Shown: one piece after another, positions 10,663 through 21,086 of the stretch
Position numbering within the stretch: position 1 is the first letter of the stretch
Layout: the number at the start of each line of letters is the position of its first letter
Origin: Chaetoceros tenuissimus
Lineage: Eukaryota > Bacillariophyta > Thalassiosirophyceae > Chaetocerotales > Chaetocerotaceae
DNA length: 64,000 nucleotides
NCBI GenBank assembly: GCA_021927905.1
Contig: BLLK01000045.1
Span: 3,658,001-3,722,000, forward strand
Reading direction: 5' to 3'
The notes under the pieces: generated by a model
Database searches by the model: none
Seen by the model: the letters and a program-made list of their open reading frames with translations, nothing else
What the model was told of the DNA's origin: nothing
Translations under genes and position numbers: made by a program

Positions 10663-12222
10663 TTACAAGGAGAACGCTCCATTATCACAAAGCATATCCA
10701 TTCCTGTACGGAACATTCCACAATACATGAGGAAATCAACTTCCTCTTCTTCCTCGTCTTCTTCTTCTCCATTGGCACCATTTTCAATATCTTGTGTGTC
10801 ATTGTCAATCTCGCCATCGCCTTCAGATTGCTCCTTGCCATTTTCTTCCTCTTCTTCTTCCATAGCCTCTTCGTATTCCTTTTCTGCCTTTGCAAGTTTC
10901 TCTTCCCATTCCAAGTCTTGCTTTGTTAACTCTGTCAATATTATAGTCTTTGGTACATCTTCTACTTCTTTGCTATCGTTGTCACTATCGCTACTGGAAT
11001 CCTCATTATCTTGTTGATTTCCCGCATCCCCCTCTTCGTCACTATTCTCTCCGATATTGCCATCACTATTATCCTCACCAGTTTTTGTACCATTTGAATT
11101 CAAAGCATTCAAAATAACCTCTTTGATCCATTCCAAAGCCCCATCAGTCCCAGCCCAATCTCCCATAGCATCTGAATTACAATATTCAATAGCTTGTTCC
11201 AATGATGCATCAGGTGCATCTTCCACATCTTCTGTATATTCCATAACTTGATGAAACGTTTCATGAAACGCAAGCATATACGCACAATACACATTGGATC
11301 GTATCGCTTGAATCAACAAGGAAGTTGCAGAAGTTTGAGATGAACCAGGTTCTTTCAATATATTCCAACTGACATATTCCAACAATGCTGCATTATACCG
11401 TATCCACACCGAAGAATAATCCACTGGAAGTTTCTCCCATAATCTTCTTGCAGAATCTGGTCGATTGGCTTCTAAGTACATGCGCATCAGTCTACACCTT
11501 GCATTGGTGATTGGATTTAATGTAGCATAACCTTCCAAATCCAATATTTCCAAAAAGGACTCCCGTGCCGTTTTATATTTTTTAGCTTCCAATGCCAAGA
11601 GTGCAAGCTGCATTAACAAACTCAGATAATGTCTACAATTGTCAATCAACAATTTACTATAATCCACAGGTGATCCATCATCTCTTTCAAATTTGCCAAA
11701 AAACCCTTTGCAAACCACCATAGCATTGATACTCCTCTTGTATTTTTCCAAAGCTTCTTGATGTGCCTTTAAATGTGGACAAACATATCGAGTGTCAAAA
11801 TCGTATACTTCCCATGCAGGTCGTGCTGCTCCTTTTAATTTCCAAGTTTCAGGACCAAGTCTTCCCTTGCGTGGTTTTTTATAGTTGGGTTGTGATTCGA
11901 GTTCTTCCCTTTGACGTTTTTTTTGTGCTTCCAATTGTTGTTTCTTGACGAGTTCATGTTCCGACAAGTCATCCCATTTTACCAAACGCTTCTTCAAAGA
12001 ATCCAATTCACGCTTGACTTTACTGATATGCAATCTTAATTTCGATTCTTGACGTTTTTCATAATTGTCATGAGAGAGATGTGCCGATCGATGATAGCCT
12101 TTTTTGAGTTTGGAAGTGTTTTCGAGAGAAGATTCATTTTGTTTGTCAATTTTTTTATGCAGTCTGGAATTGTGTTCGGCTGCCGACCAATTCGATGAAG
12201 AGCGGGATGATTTCTTTCCCAT
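10663..12222 (-). CDS. TPR-containing ST7-like protein
   Basis: 519 aa. The basic, helical N-terminus (~1-120) is probably coiled coil. A TPR/ST7-like helical domain covers ~150-370: N-C-R-H-Y-L-S-L-L, A-L-E-A-K-K-Y-K-T-A-R, L-E-A-N-R-P-D-S-A-R-R-L-W, W-I-R-Y-N-A-A-L-L-E-Y, R-S-N-V-Y-C-A-Y-M-L-A-F, and a D-W-A-G-T-D-G-A-L-E-W-I box that recurs in ST7-type TPR proteins of bacteria and algae. The last ~130 residues are extremely acidic (long D/E runs) and end in C-G-M-F-R-T-G-M-D-M-L-C. Function unknown; scaffold or nuclear/nucleolar binding is plausible from the acidic tail. It shares a 255-bp divergent promoter with RRP36, so co-expression with ribosome biogenesis genes is possible. Confidence 0.75.
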   Translation of the reverse strand: MGKKSSRSSSNWSAAEHNSRLHKKIDKQNESSLENTSKLKKGYHRSAHLSHDNYEKRQESKLRLHISKVKRELDSLKKRLVKWDDLSEHELVKKQQLEAQKKRQREELESQPNYKKPRKGRLGPETWKLKGAARPAWEVYDFDTRYVCPHLKAHQEALEKYKRSINAMVVCKGFFGKFERDDGSPVDYSKLLIDNCRHYLSLLMQLALLALEAKKYKTARESFLEILDLEGYATLNPITNARCRLMRMYLEANRPDSARRLWEKLPVDYSSVWIRYNAALLEYVSWNILKEPGSSQTSATSLLIQAIRSNVYCAYMLAFHETFHQVMEYTEDVEDAPDASLEQAIEYCNSDAMGDWAGTDGALEWIKEVILNALNSNGTKTGEDNSDGNIGENSDEEGDAGNQQDNEDSSSDSDNDSKEVEDVPKTIILTELTKQDLEWEEKLAKAEKEYEEAMEEEEEENGKEQSEGDGEIDNDTQDIENGANGEEEDEEEEEVDFLMYCGMFRTGMDMLCDNGAFSL

Positions 12223-12477
12223 TGTTGTTATTAGATATAGATAGTAGTATATATATGTATCAATGTATCTTTTCTAATTCAATTCAATTCAGTTCATTTT
12301 ATTTTTATTCATTGGCTGGAGTTCTTCAGACTTTGAATGGCTGTCAGAGGTCCAACATATGAATAGTATTACTATAAGTACGTACAAACAACATACATGC
12401 AACCATTCAAAACAAAAGAACAAAATTTCTAATTCTATTCATAGCCCTTCTCTATTTCATTCAATTTATTCAATACG

Positions 12478-13533
12478 ATGGAACCGGCAAGTTCAAGTGA
12501 TGATGATTCAAGTATCGAACAGATGCCATCTAGAAATCTGCAGCCTGTAGACGATGACAGTTCCTCCGCTCCTTCTTCTTCCGATGATGAATCAGATTCG
12601 GATAGTGATATCGAAGAACAAAAGAATCTAACTTTTGAAGAGTTGCCAAGTGATGATTCCTGTCTGGAAGACTCTGACAATGACTCTGATGATGAAGATT
12701 CAGAAGAAGAAGAGGAGGATGTACCATTGTCACAGAGATTGCATCAGAAACAAAATCAAGGAATGGAATCCAAGGCAAAATCACAACGAAATAAAAAGAA
12801 GGAAGCTCTGTTACTCGCTCAACAACGACTCAAGGATTTGAAAAAGAAGCAACGAAATGATTCCGACTCTGATGATAGTGATGATGATTCATCGGATAGT
12901 GAAACGGAAACACAACTCACACAAAAGAAACGATCCAAGCATGCACCCACCATCGCTTCCTCTTCTCGTAAAGCTTATTTTCAACGTGGAGCACCTGATT
13001 TGAATAGTTCGGGTATCGGTGTGGAAATTGGAGCTAAAAAGTATAAACCGCGTGATCCACGTATGCAATCCTTGTCGGGATATTTAGATCCTAAAGTGTT
13101 TGAAAAGAGATATGAATTCTTGGAAGAGATTCAAGATAAGGAGATTGATACTTTGAAACAACGTTTGAAAGCTTGGAAAGCTACTGGTAAGAAAGGAAAC
13201 AAGATGAGACGGAAACTGGGCATGACGGGTGCTGATGCTTCCATGGAACATGATCAGGAAGAATTGCAACGATTGATTCAAGAACGATCATCGAGAAGAG
13301 ATGCGAAATTGAAATCGGATGCAAAGTCAGCTGTCAAAAAGAGGATTCGTGAAGAAGTTGCTGCGGGTAAACGTGGAGCTTATCATCTCAAGAGAAGAGA
13401 TATGAAGAAGTTGGAATTGGAAGCAAGGTTTGATCAATTGAGAAAGAAGGGTGGAGATGCAGCTGTCAATAAAGTATTGGCCAAGAGACGTAAGAGAAAA
13501 ATGGGCAAAGATTCTGGTTTGATGACCAAGTAG
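12478..13533 (+). CDS. RRP36: rRNA biogenesis protein RRP36
   Basis: 351 aa. The N-terminal third is serine/acidic (nucleolar style). The conserved RRP36 domain starts at R-G-A-P-D and continues R-D-P-R-M-Q-S-L-S-G-Y-L-D-P-K-V-F-E-K-R-Y-type sequence, E-I-Q-D-K-E-I-D-T-L-K, and the signature C-terminal block (Y-H-L-K-R-R-D-M-K-K-L-E-L, then L-A-K-R-R-K-R-K-M-G-K). In yeast, Rrp36 acts in the 90S preribosome for early 18S rRNA cleavages; a nucleolar location is expected here. It is complete and ends in a TAG. The last ~58 codons are also present as an isolated copy at 16593-16768. Confidence 0.9.
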   Translation: MEPASSSDDDSSIEQMPSRNLQPVDDDSSSAPSSSDDESDSDSDIEEQKNLTFEELPSDDSCLEDSDNDSDDEDSEEEEEDVPLSQRLHQKQNQGMESKAKSQRNKKKEALLLAQQRLKDLKKKQRNDSDSDDSDDDSSDSETETQLTQKKRSKHAPTIASSSRKAYFQRGAPDLNSSGIGVEIGAKKYKPRDPRMQSLSGYLDPKVFEKRYEFLEEIQDKEIDTLKQRLKAWKATGKKGNKMRRKLGMTGADASMEHDQEELQRLIQERSSRRDAKLKSDAKSAVKKRIREEVAAGKRGAYHLKRRDMKKLELEARFDQLRKKGGDAAVNKVLAKRRKRKMGKDSGLMTK

Positions 13534-14063
13534 ATGGACATTAGCGAACCTCTATACTAGACAAAAGGTTTTAACAATCTGATACTATAATAGCAAAAGA
13601 CTTTAAAATTAATGGTTAGCAAGCTTTGAAAAAAAAAATACTTTCTAGAGTATCATGATAAATGAAGATGTTTCTATCGACTGAACCAAGAGAGTAAGTA
13701 TTTGTCCTATTTCATTTTATATTCATCTCTATGAAGCACATTATGAAGTAGAATTCTGTTCTTACAAAGGATTCAGAGAAAAGCCAGTGAAACGGGAATG
13801 CGATTTAGATTCAATCGAGAGGACGGTAGAGAGTGTAAAATCTCAAACCAAAACGAAGAACCATGATCCATTTGCTTGATGCGATGTACCGAGTCACTTG
13901 TAGGAATGTAGAAAGCTTGAGATGGAAACTCTGTTGAATCCCTTTATAGCTGGTAGACTATTGTTCAATAGCATGCTACTGATGACAGCCGAAAATTCTA
14001 CTTCCTTTTTGCAGTCTCCACATGGCTAGTGGATTACTTCTGACTTGACGCTCGACTGCTAAA
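13534..14063. other. Convergent intergenic region
   Basis: 530 bp between the 3' ends of RRP36 and the first F-box/ankyrin gene. The ~60 bp after the RRP36 stop are recognisably similar to the sequence after the RRP36 fragment at 16768. Nothing else recognised. Confidence 0.35.
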
Positions 14064-15704
14064 CTACTCCGGGCACCCAATGCATCTCAGCCAATTTGCA
14101 ACATTTGATCTACCAATTCTCTCAGCTTGAGGAATAATATCTCTACTCCAAGGGATGCCATAGTCACGAAATAATAACAGCAATTTAATCATCTTCGCAT
14201 CTGAATCGGAATTCAATCTTCTCTGATTTTCATTCATTTTGTCCATTGCAAACACATACATGTAGTCATCCATCGGCGAAAGATGCTGTATGCAATACTC
14301 AACCATAGGAAAATCAAATTGACCAATTGCGCATCCGAGTATGTCCTCATGCCAAGGACAGCCGTTCTCAATCGCCCACATCAAGGTTTTCAAATGGCCA
14401 TGTCGAGCTGCTATCCTACTAGCGCCTTCGTCCCATGGAATTGAATGTTGATGAAGCCACTTATAGACTATCAACGATCTTTCTTGTGACTCACTCAAAG
14501 AAGGATCGAATATTTCATCGTCGTCGAAGGGATAATGATAAATACTATCATGGTCCATGGGACAGTTGTTTTCTAAGCAGTAATCAAGAATTTCGATACT
14601 TCCATATTGTGCAGCAAAGTTGAATGTCTCTGAATCCCAGGGGCATCCGTTTTCTCTCAACCATTTCAATGCTTTCAAGTTTCCATACATTGCAGCATGT
14701 TCACAAACACGTTCATTCCAAGGGATATTGTGCTCACGCAACCACTTTAAAGCAACCAATGCTGCTTCTTTATTCTTATTTTCCATAGCACTTGAGCATT
14801 CACGAGGTTGACATCCATTCCGGAGACACAGTTCCATCATTGGAATGCTCCCGCTTGTTGCAGCTTTAGAAAATAAATATGAACTCCATTCACATAATCC
14901 TTGTGATAAATCATTTTCTTGTAATAACCAATTCATAACTGTAAGACTGCCACTCCCTGCACAAATGTTGAAGGTATATCTATTAATATTTGGAAATTCG
15001 TAACTCTCTTTCAAAATATCAATTTCTCCATCTCTTACTAGGCAATTGAAAACTTCAGCTTTCCAAAAGGAGATCATTCCTTTAGAAACCATCCAATGAA
15101 GTTTTCTTGCTTTCCCTCTGTCTCCTATTTCTGCGATAATATCTTCATTATCTAGATCTACGCCTTCATCATGAAGAAATTCTACGACATTTAGATGTCC
15201 GTTCGCAACCGTCTCTGCAACAAGTTGAACCGTGATTTCATAACTCTGAGTATTGCCATCATCATCATATGGAAAGACTGATTCCTTCATATCTATTCCA
15301 AAAGCTACTGCACATTCTAAAATGTCAAGCCGACCATTGACTGCTGCTTGACGACAAACTTCTATTTTAAACTTTTTCGGAGCCTTTAGAAAACATTCTG
15401 TAGCAAGTCTAAGCGGACCTGTAGCGACATCTTTAGCAGTGGTCTTTTTATTCTTTCCCTGTTGAAGAATAGCATCGACGTCAATCACATTGTTCTTCAT
15501 TTCAACTCCAAGATTGATATAATTCCAATAGAAATGTTTTGATACTGGAGCAACAAATGCAAAGCTACCTTTTCCTACAAATTCTAGACAATGTCGAAAC
15601 ACATCATTAGGTAAATCTTGGATATGTTTGTCATGATGACTAGCTAAGCTCATATCGTCTTCGTCTGCTTCGTGTGTTACTTTGATTATTTTCATGCTTG
15701 ACAT
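14064..15704 (-). CDS. F-box/ankyrin protein, array copy A
   Basis: 546 aa, intact. Residues ~28-65 form an F-box-like domain (I-Q-D-L-P-N-D-V-F-R-H-C-L-E-F-V-G, then F-A-F-V-A-P-V-S-K-H-F-Y-W-N-Y). A conserved linker ends in I-L-Q-Q-G-K-N-K-K-T-T. From ~100 to the end come degenerate ankyrin repeats with the G-N-L-K-A-L-K-W-L-R-E-N-G-C-P-W pattern, ending G-C-P-E. F-box proteins recruit targets to SCF ubiquitin ligases through a variable repeat domain; that role is inferred. It is the first of ten minus-strand copies and convergent with RRP36. An inverted CCAAT element lies ~130 bp upstream. Confidence 0.85.
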   Translation of the reverse strand: MSSMKIIKVTHEADEDDMSLASHHDKHIQDLPNDVFRHCLEFVGKGSFAFVAPVSKHFYWNYINLGVEMKNNVIDVDAILQQGKNKKTTAKDVATGPLRLATECFLKAPKKFKIEVCRQAAVNGRLDILECAVAFGIDMKESVFPYDDDGNTQSYEITVQLVAETVANGHLNVVEFLHDEGVDLDNEDIIAEIGDRGKARKLHWMVSKGMISFWKAEVFNCLVRDGEIDILKESYEFPNINRYTFNICAGSGSLTVMNWLLQENDLSQGLCEWSSYLFSKAATSGSIPMMELCLRNGCQPRECSSAMENKNKEAALVALKWLREHNIPWNERVCEHAAMYGNLKALKWLRENGCPWDSETFNFAAQYGSIEILDYCLENNCPMDHDSIYHYPFDDDEIFDPSLSESQERSLIVYKWLHQHSIPWDEGASRIAARHGHLKTLMWAIENGCPWHEDILGCAIGQFDFPMVEYCIQHLSPMDDYMYVFAMDKMNENQRRLNSDSDAKMIKLLLLFRDYGIPWSRDIIPQAERIGRSNVANWLRCIGCPE

Positions 15705-15835
15705 GTTTCTTCCTCTTGAGAAATATCTGATTTTATGATGGTTGCTTTACTGACCTGGTGTATGGTGTTGTAGGTTTGTGCTTGTTTGTGCAGTAGAATA
15801 GGAATTTTTTTCCCGTGCCATATTTTCTGTTTTAA

Positions 15836-15845
15836 TCCAATGTCG
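15836..15845 (-). promoter_or_regulatory. Inverted CCAAT element of copy A
   Basis: TCCAATGTCG on the plus strand, ~132 bp upstream of the ATG at 15704. The same decamer stands upstream of all ten array genes. Confidence 0.6.
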
Positions 15846-15995
15846 TCTGAGCCTAGAGTGTCAAGACAGCTGTCAAAAACAGCTTCCTAACGTCTTTTCA
15901 TGTGTACACACAGAAGCAAGCATACCTTCTTTTTTTGAAATATTAATTTCCATTTTCGCACCAGAGCACCAGATGACTTTTAATCAGTAATTACG

Positions 15996-16553
15996 TTATG
16001 ACGATAAGAGTTTCAATATTGAGTCCATCCAATCTTCATCCTTTTCTTTACTAGGGATGCCTTGGTAGCTACCGAATGTAGTACGATAAAAGTGTTTCTT
16101 CTCTGCATCGAAATAATAGTCAACGCTGTTATAAAGTACAGGAATCACAGTCACTTCTTTCTTCGCAAACCTATTCTTGATAATGTCCATTTCAAATTGG
16201 AATTCATTTGACTTTTGCCATCCATCAGTCATGAGAGCGATTAGAATCTTACACTTGTTTGCACCAGTGACTGTGTAAGTTCGCCAATCGCCCATATTGT
16301 TTGGACAAAAGACTCTAGTGCAGAAAGTTTTCGATCCTTTACTGTTCAAGAAGTTGCATAGCACTTCAGCATCTTCACCTGTGCTTCCATTGTTGAAGGA
16401 AATCATTATGTTGCAGTTCTCAGGATCCACTATAGCAGGAGGTACTACTAGAGCTCTAGACTCTTGTTTCGACTTATCATAAAATACTGGAATACCAGCA
16501 GCTACGAGATCGGGTCTAGCCAATTCTCTTTTCTTGTCTTCTAATATATCCAA
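15996..16553 (-). CDS. TIR-domain protein, 5'-truncated, no ATG start
   Basis: The frame reads through a TIR domain: N-I-M-I-S-F-N-N (strand A), A-E-V-L-C-N-F-L-N-S-K-G-S-K-T-F (helix A/strand B), C-K-I-L-I-A-L-M-T-D-G-W (strand D region), S-N-E-F-Q-F-E-M-D-I-I carrying glutamates where the NADase glutamate sits, and V-T-V-I-P-V-L-Y. TIR domains are NAD-cleaving enzymes or immune/cell-death adaptors. The first usable in-frame codon here is TTG; no ATG occurs between the upstream stop at ~16623 and the middle of strand A, and the frame runs directly into an antisense RRP36 scrap at ~16590. The 5' part was probably lost at a duplication breakpoint. Splicing from an undetected exon is possible (TTTGTCATAGCAG is a good acceptor). 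Confidence 0.7.
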   Translation of the reverse strand: MDILEDKKRELARPDLVAAGIPVFYDKSKQESRALVVPPAIVDPENCNIMISFNNGSTGEDAEVLCNFLNSKGSKTFCTRVFCPNNMGDWRTYTVTGANKCKILIALMTDGWQKSNEFQFEMDIIKNRFAKKEVTVIPVLYNSVDYYFDAEKKHFYRTTFGSYQGIPSKEKDEDWMDSILKLLSS

Positions 16554-16592
16554 GTCGTGATCAGGATCTGCTATGACAAAGTTACGCAGTTG

Positions 16593-16768
16593 GTGCTGCG
16601 GGCAAACGTGGAGAATATCATCTCAAGAGAAGAGATATGAAGAAGTTGGAATTGGAAGCAAGGTTTGATCAATTGAGGAAAAAGGGTGGTGATGCAGCTG
16701 TCAATAAAGTACTTGCCAAGAGACGTAAGAGAAAAATGGGCAAAGATTCCGGTTTGATGACCAAGTAG
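16593..16768 (+). pseudogene. RRP36 C-terminal fragment
   Basis: Plus-strand copy of the last ~58 codons and stop of the RRP36 gene at 12478-13533. By eye, seven codons differ and six of these are synonymous (for example GGC/GGT, AAA/AAG, TCC/TCT). There is no start codon or upstream RRP36 sequence. Similarity fades ~60 bp past the stop. It marks the left edge of a tandem duplication unit whose next gene is again an F-box/ankyrin gene. Confidence 0.9.
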
Positions 16769-16978
16769 ATCTTGAGTATGCAATAGCAATTAACCTCCAT
16801 ACTATACTAGCATAAAAAGCTTAGTCATATTCCTCATTTATCTCACTAAAGCATTTGTTACATTATTCTACTATTGAGAACAGGAAAATTCATAGTAGTC
16901 AACAAGCTCCCCCATTGAGTCAGTGTACTACTAAATGCTGTACTTTTCATTGCAAGTCAAAAGCATCCTCGAGTCAAT

Positions 16979-18639
16979 CTACTCTGGGCACCCAACGCAT
17001 CTCAACCAACTAGCAACATTTGATCTATCGCGTCGCTCAGCACAAGAGATAATATCTCTACTCCAAGGTATACCATAGTCATGAATCTTTTGTAGCATTG
17101 CGATCATTTGCGCATCAGTTACATCGGCCATTCTCCTCTGGTTAGAATTACCAATTTTGTTCATTGCAAGCACATATATATCAGTATCTGTTGGTGAATG
17201 ATGCTCCAAGCAATACTCTACCATAGGCATATTGTAGGAACCAAATGCATGTCCGAGTATGTCCTCATGCCAAGGGCAACCATTCTCAATCGCCCACATC
17301 AAGGTTTCCAAATGCCCTTCTCTAGCTGCATTCAAACCAGCTTCGACATCCCATGGAATTGAGTGTTGATGAAGCCACTTATACACTTTTAATGATCTTT
17401 CTTGCAACTCTCTGAAAGTAGAATCGTAATGTTCATCAATGTAGAGATAATAATAAATACTTTCATCAATATCAAAAGGGCAACCATTTTCTAAGCAGTA
17501 ATCTAAAATATCAATATGTCCATATTGTGCAGCAAGATCGACTGTCTCCATATCCCATGGGCATCCGTTCTCTCTTGCCCACTTTAATGCTTTCAAGTTT
17601 CCGTACTCTGCAGCATTTTCACAGACACGTTTATCCCAAGGGGCATTGTGCTCACGAAGCCACTTCAATGCACTGAGTGCTTCTTCTTTATTCTCATTCA
17701 GCAAAACACCCGAGCAATGTTTTCATCCATGGGACATCCATTCTGGAGACAAAGTTCCATCATTGGTATGCTCCCGCTTATTGCAGCTCTAGAAAATAAA
17801 AACGAACTCCATTCACAATCATTTTCTTGTAATAACCAATTCATAACTTCAACATTACCACCCTCTACACAATAAAGTTTGAAGGTATACTCATCGACAT
17901 AGTCAGAAGAAGGTTCGTAAAACTCTCTCAAAATATCAATTTCTCCGTCTTGTACAAGATGATTGAAGATGCTATGATTTATCCAGAAGGAGGAGATCAA
18001 TCCTTTAGAAACCATCCGGTGAAGATTTCTTGTTTTCCCTCTGCTTTCTATTTCCATCACAAAACTTTCATAATCTAGATTCATGTCCTGTTTGTGAAGA
18101 AACTCTATGACATCTAGATGGTCATTTGCAACTATCTCTGCAAGTTGAATCATGATTTCATAGTTGTTCCAAACACCATCTTCATCATCATATGGAAAGA
18201 CTGATTCCTTCATATCTATTCCAAAAGCAGCTGCACACTTTAGAATATCAAGTCTCCCATTGACAGCAGCTTGACGACAAACTTCTATTTGAAACTCTTT
18301 AGGAGCTTTTAGAAAACATTCTGTGGCCAATCTCAAGGAACAACCTGTCACGACATCTTTTGCTGTAGTTCGTTTATTGCGCCCTTGTTGAAGAATGACA
18401 TCGACGTCAATTACATTGTTCTTCATTTCAACTCCGAGATTGATGTAATTCCAATAGAAATGTTTTGATACCGGAGCAACGAATGCGAAGTTTCCTTTTC
18501 CAACAAATTCTAGACAGTGGCGAAATACATCAGTCGGTAACAAATCTTGGATATGTTTGATGTCGTTCTTCCTACAAGCTGAGCTCGTATCCTCTTCGCC
18601 TGCTTCTTGGTTCACTTTGATTCTTTTTGTAGTTGACAT
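16979..18639 (-). pseudogene. F-box/ankyrin protein, array copy B, frameshifted
   Basis: The N-terminal 313 codons (F-box-like domain plus first repeats) stop after N-I-A-R-V-F-C. The remaining repeats continue in another frame (N-E-N-K-E-E-A-L-S-A-L-K-W-L-R) to G-C-P-E. Total length is 3n+2, i.e. one base short. Compared with sister copies, one base is missing near 17715-17718 (plus strand gagcaatg where gagcaaatg would keep frame). No other lesion is seen, so this is either a recent pseudogene or a sequencing error. As two pieces it would make an F-box protein with a truncated ankyrin domain. It follows the RRP36 fragment. Confidence 0.8.
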
Positions 18640-18753
18640 GTTTCTTTGTTGAGATACTCCTAATTCTATGCTGATTCTTTACCTAAGCTAGCTTTTGGAG
18701 ATGGTAGGTTTGCTTGTTTTTGCTTGTTTCCTGTGCCATTTTTTCTGTCTTTA

Positions 18754-18763
18754 TCCAATGTCG
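18754..18763 (-). promoter_or_regulatory. Inverted CCAAT element of copy B
   Basis: TCCAATGTCG, ~115 bp upstream of the ATG at 18639. Confidence 0.6.
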
Positions 18764-19192
18764 TCTGTACTTCTACAACTGTCAAAGAATGTCAAGACAG
18801 CTAAATTCAAAGGAAAGGTCATAAACAGCTTCTAACTCTTCTCATACGGACACAAAAAAAAATTGCCTCGCCTCAGCTCCTTTAATGAAAAATTTTCTGT
18901 ACTAAAGGATGCACAGAGAAACCTTTGCCTGGGATTGTCAAATAGGAAAGAATAAATGATCTAAAACTATCATGTCTATTGTTACAATCCTTATATTATG
19001 TTAGTTACCTTCAGCTTCTCGAATAAGAATAATCTTTATCATTTGTTTCAACTTCACGTCTTGATTTCATTCCACATGTTACTGATGGTCAGAAAATAAT
19101 GAAATGATTATTTAAAAGGTATTCACCAAAAAAACTTTTGAATCATTTTATATTCTGTATTGAAAACCATTCTTTGTAAATCCGAAACAAAA
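18764..19192. other. Intergenic region
   Basis: Between copy B and the 3' end of copy C. A remnant of the TIR gene expected from the duplication model was looked for and not seen. Confidence 0.3.
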
Positions 19193-20823
19193 CTACTCCG
19201 GGCACCCAACGCATCTCAGCCAATTTGCAACATTTGATCTACCAATTCTCTCAGCATTAGATATAATATCTCTACTCCAAGGGACACCATAGTCACGAAA
19301 TATTTGCAGCATTTTAATCATTTGTATATCAGTTACATCGCTCACTCTTCTTTCGTGAGTTTTATTCATTTTTTCAATCGCAAGAACGTAAACAGTTTCA
19401 TCAATTGATGAAAGATGCTCCACGCAATACTTGACTATCGAAATGTCATAGGAACCAATTGCATATCCGAGAATGTCATCATGCCATGGACAGCCATTCT
19501 CTACAGCCCACATTAAGGTTGCCAAATGCCCTTCATGAGCTGCCAACATCCCAGCTTCGTCGCTCCATGGAATTGAGTGTTGAAAAAGCCACTTGTATAC
19601 TTTCAATGATCTTTCTTGCAAATCACTTTCAGTAGGTTTTAATTCACGATCGAAGAAGGGAAAATGATAAATATCATTATGGTCCACCGGGCAATTATTT
19701 TCGAAGCAGTAATCTAGAATCTCAATAGTTCCATATTGCGCAGCATAGTTGAAAGTATCTTCATTCCACGGGCAGCCATTCTCTCTTGCCCATCTTAATG
19801 CTTTCAAGTTCCCATGTTTTGCAGCAAATTGACAAACACACTCATGCCAAGGTATATTATGCTCATGAAGCCATATCAATGTATCAAGAGCTGTCTCTTT
19901 ATTCTTATTCTCCAAAGCACTTGCGTATAAAATTTCACCAGTTGGGCAACCATTACGGAGACACAGTTCCATCATTTGAATATTCCCACTTTTTGCAGCA
20001 CAACGAAATAAACCCAAAGTCCATTCACATTCATGTTGTTGCAATAACCAGTTCATGACTTCAATATTGCCACCCTCTGCACAACAGCGGAATGTACACT
20101 CATCCATATCAGACAAAAAAGCTTTGTAACTTTCTTTCAAAATATCGATTTCTCCGTCTGTGATAAGACAGTTGAAAACGCAATGTCTATATTCCGTGAA
20201 AATTCCTTTAGAAACCATCGAATGAAGACTAGTTGCCTTGCATCTATCGAACATTTTTAAAAGGACATAAAAATCTAGGATAATACCTTCGTCATGAAGA
20301 AAGTCTATGACTTCTAGATGGCCATTTGCAACTATCTCTGCAAGTTGAACAAACGTATCATAGTTCAATGCAGTACCATCTGCAATATGATATGGAAAGA
20401 CTGATGCCATCTTAACACCAAAAGCTACTGCACACTTTAGAATTTCAAGCCGACCACTCACCGCTGCTTGACGACAGACTTGTTCTTGGCACGTTTTCGG
20501 AGCTGTAAGGAAACATTCAGTAGCTAATCTCAATGAACCTGTTGCTACATTTTTCACTGTAGTCTTTTATTCCTTCCTTGCTGAAGAATGACTTCGACGT
20601 CAATTACATTGTTCTTTATTTCAACTCCAAGATTGATGTAATTCCAATAGAAATGTTTTGATACGGGAGCAACAAAGGCAAAGTTGCCTTTTCCAACAAA
20701 TTCTAGACAGTGACGGAATACATCATTTGGCAGATCTTGGATATGTTTGATGTCATGATGACTATCTGAGCTCATATCGTCGATTGCTTCGTGGTCTACT
20801 TTGATTCTCTTTACAATAGACAT
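19193..20823 (-). pseudogene. F-box/ankyrin protein, array copy C, frameshifted
   Basis: The F-box-like end (89 codons from the ATG at 20823) runs out of frame at G-R-N-K-R-L-Q. The ankyrin part continues from N-V-A-T-G-S-L-R-L-A-T-E-C-F to G-C-P-E in another frame. Sister copies have a run of five T (plus strand) at the junction, this copy four (about 20566-20569), so a single homopolymer base is missing; total length is 3n+2. Apart from this the 543-codon frame is clean. Homopolymer errors are common in sequencing, so functional status is open. Confidence 0.8.
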
Positions 20824-20955
20824 GTTTAGTCTTCTTGAGATATATCTTATTCTATACTAGTTACTTTACTGAGCTAGAGTCAGGTATGGTAGGTTTGTAT
20901 TGTACCTCATACTATTACTCAGGAACTTTTTTCCTGTGCCATTTTTCTGGTTCAA

Positions 20956-20965
20956 TCCAATGTCG
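20956..20965 (-). promoter_or_regulatory. Inverted CCAAT element of copy C
   Basis: TCCAATGTCG, ~133 bp upstream of the ATG at 20823. Confidence 0.6.
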
Positions 20966-21086
20966 TCTGAGCTTCAAGAGTGTCAAAAACCGCTTCTAAC
21001 GTCTTTTTATGTGAACACACAGAAGCTTTTAAACTTTCTAAAAAACTCTTTTGATGAATGTAATTTTTAGTAGATTCTATTCTACA

